Shown one piece after another: positions 1 through 10,880 of a stretch of 64,000 nt of DNA (position 1 is the stretch's first letter; each line of letters begins with the position of its first letter). This DNA is from Strigamia acuminata (taxonomy: Eukaryota > Arthropoda > Chilopoda > Geophilomorpha > Linotaeniidae). Both the position numbers and the translations under genes were made by a program. The stretch is taken from NCBI GenBank assembly GCA_949358305.1, contig OX442323.1, positions 1,114,001 through 1,178,000 of the forward strand, given 5' to 3'. A model generated the notes under the pieces. The model worked only from the letters and a program-made list of their open reading frames with translations. It had not been told where the DNA came from and did no database searches.

Positions 1-503
1 AAACTGAGTCAAACGCACTTCTAAGTGCGGACAAATGCGCGTGATGCGCGTACGCGAGTTTGAGCGGACTTACGATCAAATTCGCGTGCACTACACTTAT
101 AGAAACGTGTAGTGCCGAACTAAATACAATAGTTAACCAAAAATATAACATTTATTAAGAGAAAACTTACATAATGGGTCCAGAATCACTGGACAAACAC
201 AAGGAAACACACTACCCGTGTGAGCGGCCATTTGTAATGTGCCAGAGACATCTGGTGGCCGAAAATAGAAACAATAAGTAGAAATACACACAGAATAGAG
301 GATGCATGATGCCAGATGGATAAGACACATCTAAAAGGCATCATGCATTCCCTTTACATAGAAACTAAGGAAAAACATAAGAAACAATACTAAATTACCC
401 CGAATAAGAAAAGATAACCGATGGATAATAAAATAAACATTTCAAAGTCATTTCACATCGAAAAACGATTTAAATAACTCAAAAGTGGTTCCAAAGTCTA
501 ACA
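1..503 (-). repeat. E1 3' LTR (partial)
   Basis: This is the left LTR, truncated by the window edge; about 50 bases of its 553-base length are missing. On the element strand the LTR opens TGTTAGAC and ends CTACA. Bases 504-519 read on the minus strand as CATCGAAGGAGGGAAT, a polypurine tract directly upstream of the LTR. A 65-codon open frame inside it occurs identically in the other LTR and is not a gene. Confidence 0.92.
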
Positions 504-551
504 ATTCCCTCCTTCGATGTAAAATGTCGGTGCTAAACAATCGAAAAAAAG

Positions 552-3500
552 TTACTTCGAGACGAAAATCCGAGATAATAAATTTCGAAGACGCTCTGAA
601 CTGAGCCACTTGGTGAAAATGTCGGATACATTTATCTCACCCGGAATTTTGCGGAGTTCGAAACATCCGGCAATGTGCCACTCACGAAGCCAGTGAAACT
701 TCACTCGAATATGTTTCGTTTTCGAGTTCTCGATGTCGTTGTTCGTGAACTGAATCGAGGCGAGGGCATCGGAAAATATGATCGGTTTCGATAACCGACG
801 TAAAGGTGGAAACACTTGATAAATACTGTCGAGCCAATAGAGTTCTTTGACGATTTCGACAAGTGCCACAAATTCGGCTTCCATTGTGGAGCAAGCGACG
901 CTGGTCTGCTTCTTGCAGCTCCAGCCAATGGGCACACTTCCGATGTAAACAATGTATCCGCCGAATGATCTCGATGTAGCGATGTCGGAGGCCCAAGAGG
1001 CGTCTGTGCAACCCCACAGTTGACTCGAATCGCATTTCGAAAGTTCGATGGCGTACTCGCTCGTGTTCGCGACGTAACGAAGGACCTGCAGCAAACACTT
1101 GATATGGCTCTCGGTGTAGCAGTTGTTGTACTGCGATAATGCGATCACCGAGTACAAAATGTCGGGGCGAGTACGTGAAGCCAGGAACAATAAAGATCCG
1201 ACGAGTGATCGATACGGAAAATCCGGAAGGTCGGTGAGCGGTCCCTTGACTAACGTGGTCCCAGGTGTGACTGGCACCTTGATGAGCGCGTCAGATGAAA
1301 CATTAAACTTTTTGAGGAGTTTGTCAATGTAATTGCGTTGAGTCATAAAGACTTTCCCGTCACGACGCTCGAACTCGACTCCCAGCAGTTTGGTGATTGG
1401 CCCCAGGTCGACAATGTCGAATTTACTCGTGATCAGCTTGAGTATTCGATCCCTGATGTTTTCCGAAGCATAAAATAAAACAATATCGTCGACGTATACC
1501 AGCATAATGGCCGAATGTCCGTAGGCGTACACACAATTACATGCTGGAAACTTTTGAAATCCGAGTTCTGTCAATGTTTCATTAAGTTTCTGGTACCACA
1601 TGCGCCCCGACTGGTGAAGACCGTAAAGCGACTTGGTCAACAACCATACGTTGTCGGGCGAGGAACATGTGGCACCAGCGGGAATCCGCATATAAATCTC
1701 GTGGTCAAGGTCGCCGTAGAGGTAGGCACATTTCACGTCGAGGTGCGTGTCCCTCCATCCGAGGAGAATAACCAGCAGACAAAAGAAGAAACGGATTAGG
1801 ACAAAATTGACTACGGGACTAAAAACTTCATCGTAGTCAACGCCCATTGTCTGCCGAAATCCTTGGGCGACCAGTCGAGCACGATATCGGGTAATCTTTC
1901 CGGTAATGTCACTTTTGAACTTAAAAATCCATTTGCAACCGAGCACAGTCTTGTCAGGGGGTCTCGGAACCTCCTTATAAACGTCTCGTTGCTTGAAAGT
2001 CGAAAGTTCCTCGTCGATTGCTTCGGTCCATTTCGGTGCTTCGGGCAATTTCACAGCTTCGGCGTATGTGGCCGGTTCCCGAAAACACATGTGGACACGA
2101 GGAGGCGATGGCGGAGCATATGGCATGTGGTGTTCTAAATTGCCGAAGAAGAAAACGGACTCATCATACGGTATCCGGTGTGCGAAACAATAAGCGGCGA
2201 TATCTGTGTGCGACCGCAAGCGGACACCGTGCTCCGGATAATAATAAACGTCGACTTTAATCCTCCCCGGAACCTGATCTTTCCGGAGATGCTCTTCTCT
2301 CCTCCATCCGCTGAAGGGCGAAACGCCGCCAACAAAACTCCAAGGGCAATGAAGAGCGCGTAAAGGCGCCAAATTAGGCGTACCCGGAAGTCGGACAGGC
2401 AAGGCAGCCGCTTCGTCGAGAAGGTCTTCGTCAAAATCTGAACCCTGTTCAGACATCGCTGCGGTGTCGTCAAGACCCGGGAGAGATGGGTAGGACATCG
2501 AACGCCGTAGATGAGGCAAGCGGGTGGAACGTACGGTCGGAGTAAATTGTCCATGTCCTGCAATGGTCGTAACATTATCGGAGCCATCAGCGACGGTAAC
2601 AGAGCCATCAGCGTCGGTAACAGAGCCATCAGTCGTAGCAGCTAAGCCGTCAGCAGCGGCGATGAGACCATCAGCTGTAGGAAGAGATGGTGCGAATGAA
2701 GCGAAAGACGGAGCACTCGAAGCGACGGAGGGAGCACGACTGGCAATACCATCCTCGTCACTGCTGTCAGCAGAAGAGTCGTTATCCGAATCGTGACGTC
2801 GACGAGGCCAAGGCTGAGTTGGAAAGTTATCACGAAAAGTGACACGTGACGGGATGTGGCCACGAGCAGGCTCCTCCATGGGTGGAGCATTGTCATCCGG
2901 ATCTGGAACATAAAAGGGCGAGCGCTTAAAGTTCTGCCGTTCATCGATTTGGACGTGAACAGATTCGGTGACGGTGTTCGTAGCCGGATTCCACACTCGA
3001 TACCCTCGAGTTCCCGAAGCGTAGCCAACGAGAAATCCTTCCCACGCTCGAGGATCCAGTTTGTTGCGTCCAGGTGCGGTGAAGTGTACCCAGCACTTGG
3101 AACCAATCTTACGAAAATGTCTGACGGAAAGAGCACGCTGGCGCCACAAAATGTATGGGATTTCGTCGTTGAGCTTCGAATGCGGACTGCGGTTTTTGAT
3201 ATATGTGAACGTCACGGCAAGTTCAGCCCAAAGCGTGTGCGAAAATCCGGTTTCGGAGTTGATGGAGCGGAGATAGTCGCCCATTGTCCGGTTCAGGCGT
3301 TCGACGACACCGTTCATCTGTGGCGATGCGGGATTGGTCCGTTGAGCAACAATACCCTTGTCGGCAAGAAAACGGTCAAAATCCCTCGAAATGAATTCTC
3401 CTCCACGGTCGGTGCGAATTGTTTTAATTCGGCAATCAGCAATACGTTCAACGCGGGAAACAAAGTCTTTAAACGTAGCAAAAACATCAGATTTACGGGC

Positions 3501-4991
3501 GATCGGGAAAAGCCAGGCGTACCTGGTGGCGTCATCGATAATGGTGAAGGCAAAATTAGCACCGCCGATGGAAGGCAGTCTCGACGGGCCCCAGACGTCC
3601 ATGTGAAGCAATTCAAGCGGTTTCGTGGTTGAAGGCGCGGAAATTGGCTTATGTGGAGCACGCGTGGACTTGGCAACACGGCACGTGTTGCAGGAAAGTT
3701 CCTGGCGAACAGCAGCTGGATCAAGCCCATAAACCTGGGAGTTAGCCGCTAAAGTCCGCATGGCCTTCGTATGCAGGTGACCCAGCCTGCCGTGCCACAA
3801 TCCCGTGGCGTCTGCGACGTTGGCAACCGAAGGATTAACTGGTTTGGGAGGTAATGCTGCGTTTGACTTGGCAACGGGAGGAGGAGATGTGAGGGCATTG
3901 GAATACATCCGGATCTGTTGAGGTTGGGATCCGGGAATAGGAGCAGGACTGGTAGGGAAAAGTGAAGGGACAAGCAAGGTGTTGGAGGAGACGGGCAAGC
4001 GGAAATCGGTCATATTGTCAGCCGACTTCTTCTTAGTCTTGTTGGAAGACTTGGGCAATGCGGGAAAGTCCTCTTCCTTCGTCACTAGAGTGGTCGGTAT
4101 CGGAGTCGGAAGTGATGATGAAACAGACGAACTCGAAACATTAGTCGGAGCGGCGAATGGCGAGATGAGCCCATCCACGAAATAAAGTCCAGACTTCTGT
4201 TTCGCCCGAAGAACACTTAGTTTGATGTCCGTTTCATACGTATGCAATTCCGAGTTGTGAATGTGGATGTGATGTCCGCATTTATCAATCCGAGAAACCG
4301 AGATAAGATTGGCGCCGAAGTCAGGTGCGAATAATACGTCGCGGAGCAATACGGTGCATTCGCAGCCATCGATGAGCGACTTGACCGGAACGTCACCTTT
4401 GCCTGTGACCCTCGAACTGCCCTGGCCTAACTCGATGTTGAACGGGACAACGGAAACAAAGTTCGTAAACCACGCTTTGACGTGCGAAACGTGGTCGGTG
4501 GCCCCACAATCGACAATCCATTCGTGGGACTGGAGAAAATGTACAACCGGAGCTTCGATCACCGGTGGAGCCGACAACAGGTAAGCGGCGTCCCTTCGGG
4601 GACGAGAAACATCACGGTTTTGACCACCGGATTGCTGCGAACTGTTATTCTGCCGTCGTTTGCTCTTACTGCGGGGTCGGCCTTGTTGAGACGCGACCGG
4701 TTGCGGTTCCTTGCCCTGTTTGCGAGGGCGGGGGCACTTATTCGCGTAGTGGCCGAAAAAGCCGCAATTAAAACAGCGAACCTGCGAAATCGGACGAGGA
4801 GGTCGGGATTGATTGCATCCACGATTGTCCATAGCAAAAGCCGATGTTTCCTTCGTGTACCGATTCCAATTCAAGTTGGCTCTTGCTGTCTGCATTTTTC
4901 CGGAGGAAAATCGGAGATAATGGCGATAATGAGCACGCATAAACACTCGAGGCACTAAAGACGTAATCGGAGCACTTTTCACTCGAAGCAC
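552..4991 (-). CDS. E1 Copia Gag(partial)-Pol polyprotein
   Basis: One open frame of 1479 codons. In order it shows a CCHC knuckle (CFNCGFFGHYANKC, about 4735-4777), an aspartic protease motif VDCGATDH, the GAG-pre-integrase HHCC module, integrase with D, D (IRTDRGGEF) and E (SPQMNGVVERLN), an MBD-like domain (2140-2315), RT with YVDD at 1485-1496, and RNase H ending near STMEAEF. Copia Gag normally has 200 or more residues before the knuckle; here only about 70 precede it, so the capsid part is deleted. The protease has Cys where Thr or Ser is usual (DCGA), shared with E3. The true initiation site is unclear; M at 4991 is simply the first methionine. Pol looks intact and without stops. Confidence 0.9.
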   Translation of the reverse strand: MLRVKSAPITSLVPRVFMRAHYRHYLRFSSGKMQTARANLNWNRYTKETSAFAMDNRGCNQSRPPRPISQVRCFNCGFFGHYANKCPRPRKQGKEPQPVASQQGRPRSKSKRRQNNSSQQSGGQNRDVSRPRRDAAYLLSAPPVIEAPVVHFLQSHEWIVDCGATDHVSHVKAWFTNFVSVVPFNIELGQGSSRVTGKGDVPVKSLIDGCECTVLLRDVLFAPDFGANLISVSRIDKCGHHIHIHNSELHTYETDIKLSVLRAKQKSGLYFVDGLISPFAAPTNVSSSSVSSSLPTPIPTTLVTKEEDFPALPKSSNKTKKKSADNMTDFRLPVSSNTLLVPSLFPTSPAPIPGSQPQQIRMYSNALTSPPPVAKSNAALPPKPVNPSVANVADATGLWHGRLGHLHTKAMRTLAANSQVYGLDPAAVRQELSCNTCRVAKSTRAPHKPISAPSTTKPLELLHMDVWGPSRLPSIGGANFAFTIIDDATRYAWLFPIARKSDVFATFKDFVSRVERIADCRIKTIRTDRGGEFISRDFDRFLADKGIVAQRTNPASPQMNGVVERLNRTMGDYLRSINSETGFSHTLWAELAVTFTYIKNRSPHSKLNDEIPYILWRQRALSVRHFRKIGSKCWVHFTAPGRNKLDPRAWEGFLVGYASGTRGYRVWNPATNTVTESVHVQIDERQNFKRSPFYVPDPDDNAPPMEEPARGHIPSRVTFRDNFPTQPWPRRRHDSDNDSSADSSDEDGIASRAPSVASSAPSFASFAPSLPTADGLIAAADGLAATTDGSVTDADGSVTVADGSDNVTTIAGHGQFTPTVRSTRLPHLRRSMSYPSLPGLDDTAAMSEQGSDFDEDLLDEAAALPVRLPGTPNLAPLRALHCPWSFVGGVSPFSGWRREEHLRKDQVPGRIKVDVYYYPEHGVRLRSHTDIAAYCFAHRIPYDESVFFFGNLEHHMPYAPPSPPRVHMCFREPATYAEAVKLPEAPKWTEAIDEELSTFKQRDVYKEVPRPPDKTVLGCKWIFKFKSDITGKITRYRARLVAQGFRQTMGVDYDEVFSPVVNFVLIRFFFCLLVILLGWRDTHLDVKCAYLYGDLDHEIYMRIPAGATCSSPDNVWLLTKSLYGLHQSGRMWYQKLNETLTELGFQKFPACNCVYAYGHSAIMLVYVDDIVLFYASENIRDRILKLITSKFDIVDLGPITKLLGVEFERRDGKVFMTQRNYIDKLLKKFNVSSDALIKVPVTPGTTLVKGPLTDLPDFPYRSLVGSLLFLASRTRPDILYSVIALSQYNNCYTESHIKCLLQVLRYVANTSEYAIELSKCDSSQLWGCTDASWASDIATSRSFGGYIVYIGSVPIGWSCKKQTSVACSTMEAEFVALVEIVKELYWLDSIYQVFPPLRRLSKPIIFSDALASIQFTNNDIENSKTKHIRVKFHWLREWHIAGCFELRKIPGEINVSDIFTKWLSSERLRNLLSRIFVSK
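2140..2315 (-). other. MBD-like domain in E1 Pol
   Basis: About 58 residues between integrase and RT match the methyl-CpG-binding (TAM/MBD) pattern: a GW start, R-K, DVYYY, RLRS and a closing F-F-F. By hand alignment to MeCP2, the counterparts of R111, D121, Y123 and R133 are all present. The family assignment comes from motif recognition only. If correct, the Pol could bind methylated CpG. Confidence 0.7.
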
Positions 4992-5032
4992 TTCACTAAA
5001 CGTTGTTAGAAGCGGAATAACCTCGACGGGGA

Positions 5033-5183
5033 GCCAATGCTAAAATTGGCTAAGAACCTTAGACAAGTGTCCCCCTAACGTCCTTTATGACCACCTGGGG
5101 CCGCGGGAATGTTAGGTGGCGCAGGGCTCAGCCTTGTCTAAGAATACAAGCACAGCTTGGACGGAATGTCCGAAGGGCTGTGC
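5033..5183 (-). promoter_or_regulatory. Structured leader RNA of E1
   Basis: Minus-strand RNA with stems P1 (GCACAGC/GCTGTGC, 5177-5183 with 5150-5156), an apical GGAC/GTCC stem with ATTCC loop, P2 (CTTAGACAAG/CTTGTCTAAG, 5133-5142 with 5058-5067, ten pairs), and a 3' hairpin GCCAAT/ATTGGC (5045-5050 with 5033-5038). P2 encloses TCCCGCGGCCCCAGGT. The same architecture with different paired bases recurs in E2-E5. Its function is unknown; packaging, dimerisation or translation control would fit the position. Confidence 0.75.
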
Positions 5184-5369
5184 CGATACTAATCGGGACC
5201 CACTCCAAAAACTTAAAATTAACAAATAAATTCGAAATCTGAAATAAAAAGAAGGAGAAGTTGGTGAATCTGTATGCACAGACGTCCCTGTGCACACCGC
5301 GCATAAAAAATGCGGAATTCTTCAAAAGATCGCCGACCGATTTCGAAAACCGGGAAAAACTTCTCGAAA

Positions 5370-5861
5370 ATCGCCGATACTGTCGCACTCCGGGGTGCAG
5401 ACAGCGGGTTATGCCCGTTTCTGGATGAAAACGTCGCTCAGACGTTGTCGGAACGTGACAAATGATGAAAATCGGCGAAAAAATCTGAAAATAAATGAAA
5501 TTTCCGCAAAAATCGCGAAAAATCGCGAAATTCACGAAAAATTAGAGGGAAAAAAAAGAACAAGACCTTTCCTAGGTCAATTGTCGCTATCTTGCACAAT
5601 AAATGCACAAAAAGCAGTGTTTTTAACTCGAAAAACACAAAAAAACAGTGTTTTTAACTCGAAAAACACGAAAAAAGGTTGAAAAAATTCAAAAATCGAC
5701 GATTACGACCGCACTCCGGGGTTGTGAACGTCAGAAAGACGTTGTTGACTGCCGGAAATCGTCGAAAATCTGAAAAAAACAAAAATTTCCGCAAAAATCG
5801 CGAAAAATCGCGAAATTCACGGAAAATTAATGGAAAAACGAGGCACTGGTGGCTTTCCAGG
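5370..5861 (-). repeat. Internal imperfect duplication in E1 leader
   Basis: The stretch around 5380-5560 recurs imperfectly at about 5700-5850. Both have a CGCACTCCGGGGT start, a block with AAAATCGCGAAAAATCGCGA and a following ATTCACG. This looks like a segmental duplication in the untranslated leader. No coding potential is seen. Confidence 0.65.
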
Positions 5862-5873
5862 CCTCTGCTACCA
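5862..5873 (-). promoter_or_regulatory. E1 primer-binding site (initiator tRNA-Met)
   Basis: On the element strand it reads TGGTAGCAGAGG, complementary to the 3' end of eukaryotic initiator tRNA-Met (CCTCTGCTACCA). It lies two bases from the 5' LTR. Confidence 0.85.
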
Positions 5874-5875
5874 CT

Positions 5876-6428
5876 TGTAGCTGTGTGGCGCAAAAATATC
5901 GCCGAAATAGGCGATAGGAAGCGTAAAACTGAGTCAAACGCACTTCTAAGTGCGGACAAATGCGCGTGATGCGCGTACGCGAGTTTGAGCGGACTTACGA
6001 TCAAATTCGCGTGCACTACACTTATAGAAACGTGTAGTGCCGAACTAAATACAATAGTTAACCAAAAATATAACATTTATTAAGAGAAAACTTACATAAT
6101 GGGTCCAGAATCACTGGACAAACACAAGGAAACACACTACCCGTGTGAGCGGCCATTTGTAATGTGCCAGAGACATCTGGTGGCCGAAAATAGAAACAAT
6201 AAGTAGAAATACACACAGAATAGAGGATGCATGATGCCAGATGGATAAGACACATCTAAAAGGCATCATGCATTCCCTTTACATAGAAACTAAGGAAAAA
6301 CATAAGAAACAATACTAAATTACCCCGAATAAGAAAAGATAACCGATGGATAATAAAATAAACATTTCAAAGTCATTTCACATCGAAAAACGATTTAAAT
6401 AACTCAAAAGTGGTTCCAAAGTCTAACA
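5876..6428 (-). repeat. E1 5' LTR
   Basis: Complete LTR of 553 bp bounded by TGTTA and TACA on the element strand. It is flanked inside by the primer-binding site and outside by the edge of the satellite. Confidence 0.92.
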
Positions 6429-6444
6429 TTCACGACCCAGATCA

Positions 6445-7100
6445 AAAAATGATCTCGTATTCGACTCGTTTTCGAGTCGAATGCGAATTTTGCCCTTCTT
6501 CAACGCGAAATCGTATTCGACTCGTTTTCGAGTCGAATGCGAATTTTGCCCTTCTTCAACGCGAAATCGTATTCGACTCGTTTTCGAGTCGAATACGAGT
6601 TTTGCCCTTCTTCAACGAGAAATCGTATTCGACTCGTTTTCGAGTCGAGTACGAGTTTTGCCCTTCTTCAACGCGAAATCGTATTCGACTCGTTTTCGAG
6701 TCGAATACGAGTTTTGCCCTTCTTCAACGAGAAATCGTATTCGACTCGTTTTCGAGTCGAGTACGAGTTTTGCCCTTCTTCAACGCGAAATCGTATTCGA
6801 CTCGTTTTCGAGTCGAATGCGAATTTTGCCCTTCTTCAACGCGAAATCGTATTCGACTCGTTTTCGAGTCGAATGCGAATTTTGCCTTTCTTCAACGCGA
6901 AATCGTATTCGACTCGTTTTCGAGTCGAATACGAGTTTTGCCCTTCTTCAACGAGAAATCGTATTCGACTCGTTTTCGAGTCGAGTACGAGTTTTGCCCT
7001 TCTTCAACGCGAAATCGTATTCGACTCGTTTTCGAGTCGAATACGAGTTTTGCCCTTCTTCAACGCGAAATCGTATTCGACTCGTTTTCGAGTCGAATAC
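6445..7100. repeat. 56-bp hairpin satellite, left array
   Basis: About 12 tandem copies of a 56-bp unit. Each holds a 13-bp inverted repeat, CGTATTCGACTCG, a TTTT loop and the reverse complement, followed by a spacer beginning TTTTGCCCTTCTTC. Copies differ at a few positions (AATACG or AATGCG; ACGCG or ACGAG). Because 56 is not a multiple of three, the same sequence is open in all three frames; the long ORFs here are artefacts. The unit has about nine CpGs, an extreme density. Confidence 0.95.
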
Positions 7101-9965
7101 GAGATAGTCGATGACCCGTTCCCGGACTTTGACTCGTACGACTCGTATTCGAGATGTATTCGAGATGTATTCGAATCGTATTCGAGTCGCATTCGAGATG
7201 GTCGATGATTTCCACTCGCTCGTATACGCGTTGTATACGAGCTCGTATTTTGATCGTAATCGTAAACGAATCGTTTACAAGTCGTATACGAGTTGTATAC
7301 GACGTGTATACACCTCGTATACGAACGAAGTTTGTGAAAACACAATTTCCAAATAAGACGTATGTGACTACTATGTGTTTTCATGTCGTAGTAAGTATCC
7401 GGTGGATTTTCCAAACTTCGTTCGTATACGAGGTGTATACACGTCGTATACAACTCGTATACGACTTGTAAACGATTCGTTTACGATTACGATCAAAATA
7501 CGAGCTCGTATACAACGCGTATACGAGCGAGTGGAAATCATCGACCATCTCGAATACGACTCGAATTCGATTCGTATTCGATTCGAATACGATTCGAATT
7601 CGATTCGTAACAACTCGAATACGAATCAAAGCCCGGGAAACAAAAATCGACCATCTCGTATACGATTCGAAAACGAGTCGAATACGATTTCGCGTTGAAG
7701 AAGGGCAAAATTCGTATTCGACTCGTTTTCGAGTCGTATTCGAATCGAATACGAATCGAATTCGAGTCGTATTCGAGATGGTCGATGATTTCCACTCGCT
7801 CGTATACGCGTTGTATACGAGCTCGTATTTTGATCGTAATCGTAAACGAATCGTTTACAAGTCGTATACGAGTTGTATACGACGTGTATACACCTCGTAT
7901 ACGAACGAAGTTTGTGAAAACACAATTTCCAAATAAGACGTATGTGACTACTATGTGTTTTCATGTCGTAGTAAGTATCCGGTGGATTTTCCAAACTTCG
8001 TTCGTATACGAGGTGTATACACGTCGTATACAACTCGTATACGACTTGTAAACGATTCGTTTACGATTACGATCAAAATACGAGCTCGTATACAACGCGT
8101 ATACGAGCGAGTGGAAATCATCGACCATCTCGAATACGACTCGAATTCGATTCGTATTCGATTCGAATACGATTCGAATTCGATTCGTAACAACTCGAAT
8201 ACGAATCAAAGCCCGGGAAACAAAAATCGACCATCTCGTATACGATTCGAAAACGAGTCGAATACGATTTCGCGTTGAAGAAGGGCAAAATTCGTATTCG
8301 ACTCGTTTTCGAGTCGTATTCGAATCGAATACGAATCGAATTCGAGTCGTATTCGAGATGGTCGATGATTTCCACTCGCTCGTATACGCGTTGTATACGA
8401 GCTCGTATTTTGATCGTAATCGTAAACGAATCGTTTACAAGTCGTATACGAGTTGTATACGACGTGTATACACCTCGTATACGAACGAAGTTTGTGAAAA
8501 CACAATTTCCAAATAAGACGTATGTGACTACTATGTGTTTTCATGTCGTAGTAAGTATCCGGTGGATTTTCCAAACTTCGTTCGTATACGAGGTGTATAC
8601 ACGTCGTATACAACTCGTATACGACTTGTAAACGATTCGTTTACGATTACGATCAAAATACGAGCTCGTATACAACGCGTATACGAGCGAGTGGAAATCA
8701 TCGACCATCTCGAATACGACTCGAATTCGATTCGTATTCGATTCGAATACGATTCGAATTCGATTCGTAACAACTCGAATACGAATCAAAGCCCGGGAAA
8801 CAAAAATCGACCATCTCGTATACGATTCGAAAACGAGTCGAATACGATTTCGCGTTGAAGAAGGGCAAAATTCGTATTCGACTCGTTTTCGAGTCGTATT
8901 CGAATCGAATACGAATCGAATTCGAGTCGTATTCGAGATGGTCGATGATTTCCACTCGCTCGTATACGCGTTGTATACGAGCTCGTATTTTGATCGTAAT
9001 CGTAAACGAATCGTTTACAAGTCGTATACGAGTTGTATACGACGTGTATACACCTCGTATACGAACGAAGTTTGTGAAAACACAATTTCCAAATAAGACG
9101 TATGTGACTACTATGTGTTTTCATGTCGTAGTAAGTATCCGGTGGATTTTCCAAACTTCGTTCGTATACGAGGTGTATACACGTCGTATACAACTCGTAT
9201 ACGACTTGTAAACGATTCGTTTACGATTACGATCAAAATACGAGCTCGTATACAACGCGTATACGAGCGAGTGGAAATCATCGACCATCTCGAATACGAC
9301 TCGAATTCGATTCGTATTCGATTCGAATACGATTCGAATTCGATTCGTAACAACTCGAATACGAATCAAAGCCCGGGAAACAAAAATCGACCATCTCGTA
9401 TACGATTCGAAAACGAGTCGAATACGATTTCGCGTTGAAGAAGGGCAAAATTCGTATTCGACTCGTTTTCGAGTCGTATTCGAATCGAATACGAATCGAA
9501 TTCGAGTCGTATTCGAGATGGTCGATGATTTCCACTCGCTCGTATACGCGTTGTATACGAGCTCGTATTTTGATCGTAATCGTAAACGAATCGTTTACAA
9601 GTCGTATACGAGTTGTATACGACGTGTATACACCTCGTATACGAACGAAGTTTGTGAAAACACAATTTCCAAATAAGACGTATGTGACTACTATGTGTTT
9701 TCATGTCGTAGTAAGTATCCGGTGGATTTTCCAAACTTCGTTCGTATACGAGGTGTATACACGTCGTATACAACTCGTATACGACTTGTAAACGATTCGT
9801 TTACGATTACGATCAAAATACGAGCTCGTATACAACGCGTATACGAGCGAGTGGAAATCATCGACCATCTCGAATGCGACTCGAATACGATTCGAATACA
9901 TCTCGAATACATCTCGAATACGAGTCGTACGAGTCAAAGTCCGGGAACGGGTCATCGACTATCTC
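7101..9965. repeat. Five 580-bp palindromic satellite units forming one large palindrome
   Basis: Units repeat every 580 bp with loop centres near 7373, 7953, 8533, 9113 and 9693, and copies look nearly identical. Each unit is an inverted repeat with arms of about 125 bp rich in TCGTATACGA, TCGAATTCGA and TCGTATTCGA decamers around a loop of about 75 bases. The whole block is itself palindromic: GAGATAGTCG at 7101 pairs with CGACTATCTC ending at 9965, giving a centre near 8533. No gene is seen. Confidence 0.93.
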
Positions 9966-10094
9966 GTATTCGACTCGAAAACGAGTCGAATACGATTTCG
10001 CGTTGAAGAAGGGCAAAACTCGTATTTGACTCGAAAACGAGTCGAATACGATTTCGCGTTGAAGAAGGGCAAAACTCGTATTTGACTCGAAAAC
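9966..10094. repeat. 56-bp satellite, right array, part before E3
   Basis: A little over two 56-bp units in inverted orientation relative to the left array. The array is interrupted at AAAAC (10090-10094) by E3 and resumes after 29502. Confidence 0.93.
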
Positions 10095-10396
10095 TGTAGC
10101 AGAGGAGTGCGCTCACAGTATAAAATACTGTGTGTGGAAGCGAGTTTAAATGCCGAAACACGGCTAACATGAGCGCAATGACGTGCGCGCACCTCCAGCG
10201 CTTGAAAATGGTGGAAAATGAAGTCACTGCACTCTAAAGTGCTCATATATAGCAAACACAATGTAAAATAAACTAAATGTTTAATAAAAACGAAAATGCT
10301 TACATAATTTGGTCCATTTAGATGGAGAAAATACATGAGTGCTTGCTGGCATGCAAGCGGCCATTGTGATTGTGAAAAACATACAAGTGACACCAT
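10095..10396 (-). repeat. E3 3' LTR, outer segment
   Basis: First 302 bp of the left LTR, matching the start of the whole copy at 29034. It is cut at ACCAT by E2. Confidence 0.93.
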
Positions 10397-10863
10397 TGTT
10401 GGGTTGATGTTTTGCTGTTTGTCCCCGTGCGCGCGTGTGAAGTTAAATGCACCTTTACGGCTTAGTGCATTTGATGTGTTATTGCTTCTAGACCTGTTCA
10501 TGTGATCGGTCAATCCTGGTTTTTATTCAATGCGTGTTACGGTACCGCGACCGATCATTATTTGCGATAACACATCTCACATTGTCATCCGCTCTAAAGA
10601 GCACTTACTGTTTGCTTTGTTTTGGATCAAGTTTATTGATTAACTTGGCCTGCTCTTAATGTAAAGAATGGATCATTGTGTAAAGACAATGATTCGTTCT
10701 GTCTTTTGTTTTGTACGAGATCGAGGACAATTAGCCTCGAACTCAAGTGATTTTTTCTACAACTTTTGTAATAAAAGATGGCGGACGCGTGTCCGATTTA
10801 TCCGCCCAGCCAAAATAATGTTTCCAGTTATTTCTGCAGCGCACAGGCCATCACAACTCTTCA
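10397..10863 (+). repeat. E2 5' LTR
   Basis: 467 bp from TGTTGGG to CTTCA, repeated at 16876-17342 with a constant offset of 6479. Confidence 0.95.
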
Positions 10864-10866
10864 AAG

Positions 10867-10880
10867 TGGTAGCAGAGGGT
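10867..10880 (+). promoter_or_regulatory. E2 primer-binding site (initiator tRNA-Met)
   Basis: TGGTAGCAGAGGGT, three bases after the LTR; the first 12 bases are complementary to the initiator tRNA-Met 3' end. The leader from here to 11700 shows no gene. Confidence 0.88.

Larger units (their letters stand above)
1..6428 (-). mobile_element. Copia-type LTR retrotransposon E1, cut by left window edge
   Basis: Seen: a direct repeat pairs positions 1-503 with 5926-6428 at a constant offset of 5925, and the sequence between them has Copia order (Gag zinc knuckle, protease, integrase, RT, RNase H) on the minus strand. The 5' LTR is therefore on the right and the 3' LTR is cut by the window start. 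The primer-binding site and polypurine tract sit where they should. The right flank begins TTCAC, so the matching 5-bp target duplication should lie just outside the window. The LTRs show no difference in the stretches I compared, so the insertion looks young. The gag N-terminus is missing, so the copy is probably not autonomous. Confidence 0.93.

Noticed and set aside
6445-7100. Regular repeat array resembling CRISPR
   Set aside because: The repeats abut as 56-bp units with no unique spacers, and the genome is eukaryotic.
6410-7208. Long overlapping ORFs in all three frames with repeating NRIRLVFES-type peptides
   Set aside because: A 56-bp stop-free repeat is read cyclically through the three frames; this is a satellite, not genes.
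7371-10006. Sets of identical 80-135-codon ORFs every 580 bp on both strands
   Set aside because: They arise from the palindromic satellite unit and have no protein character or start context.
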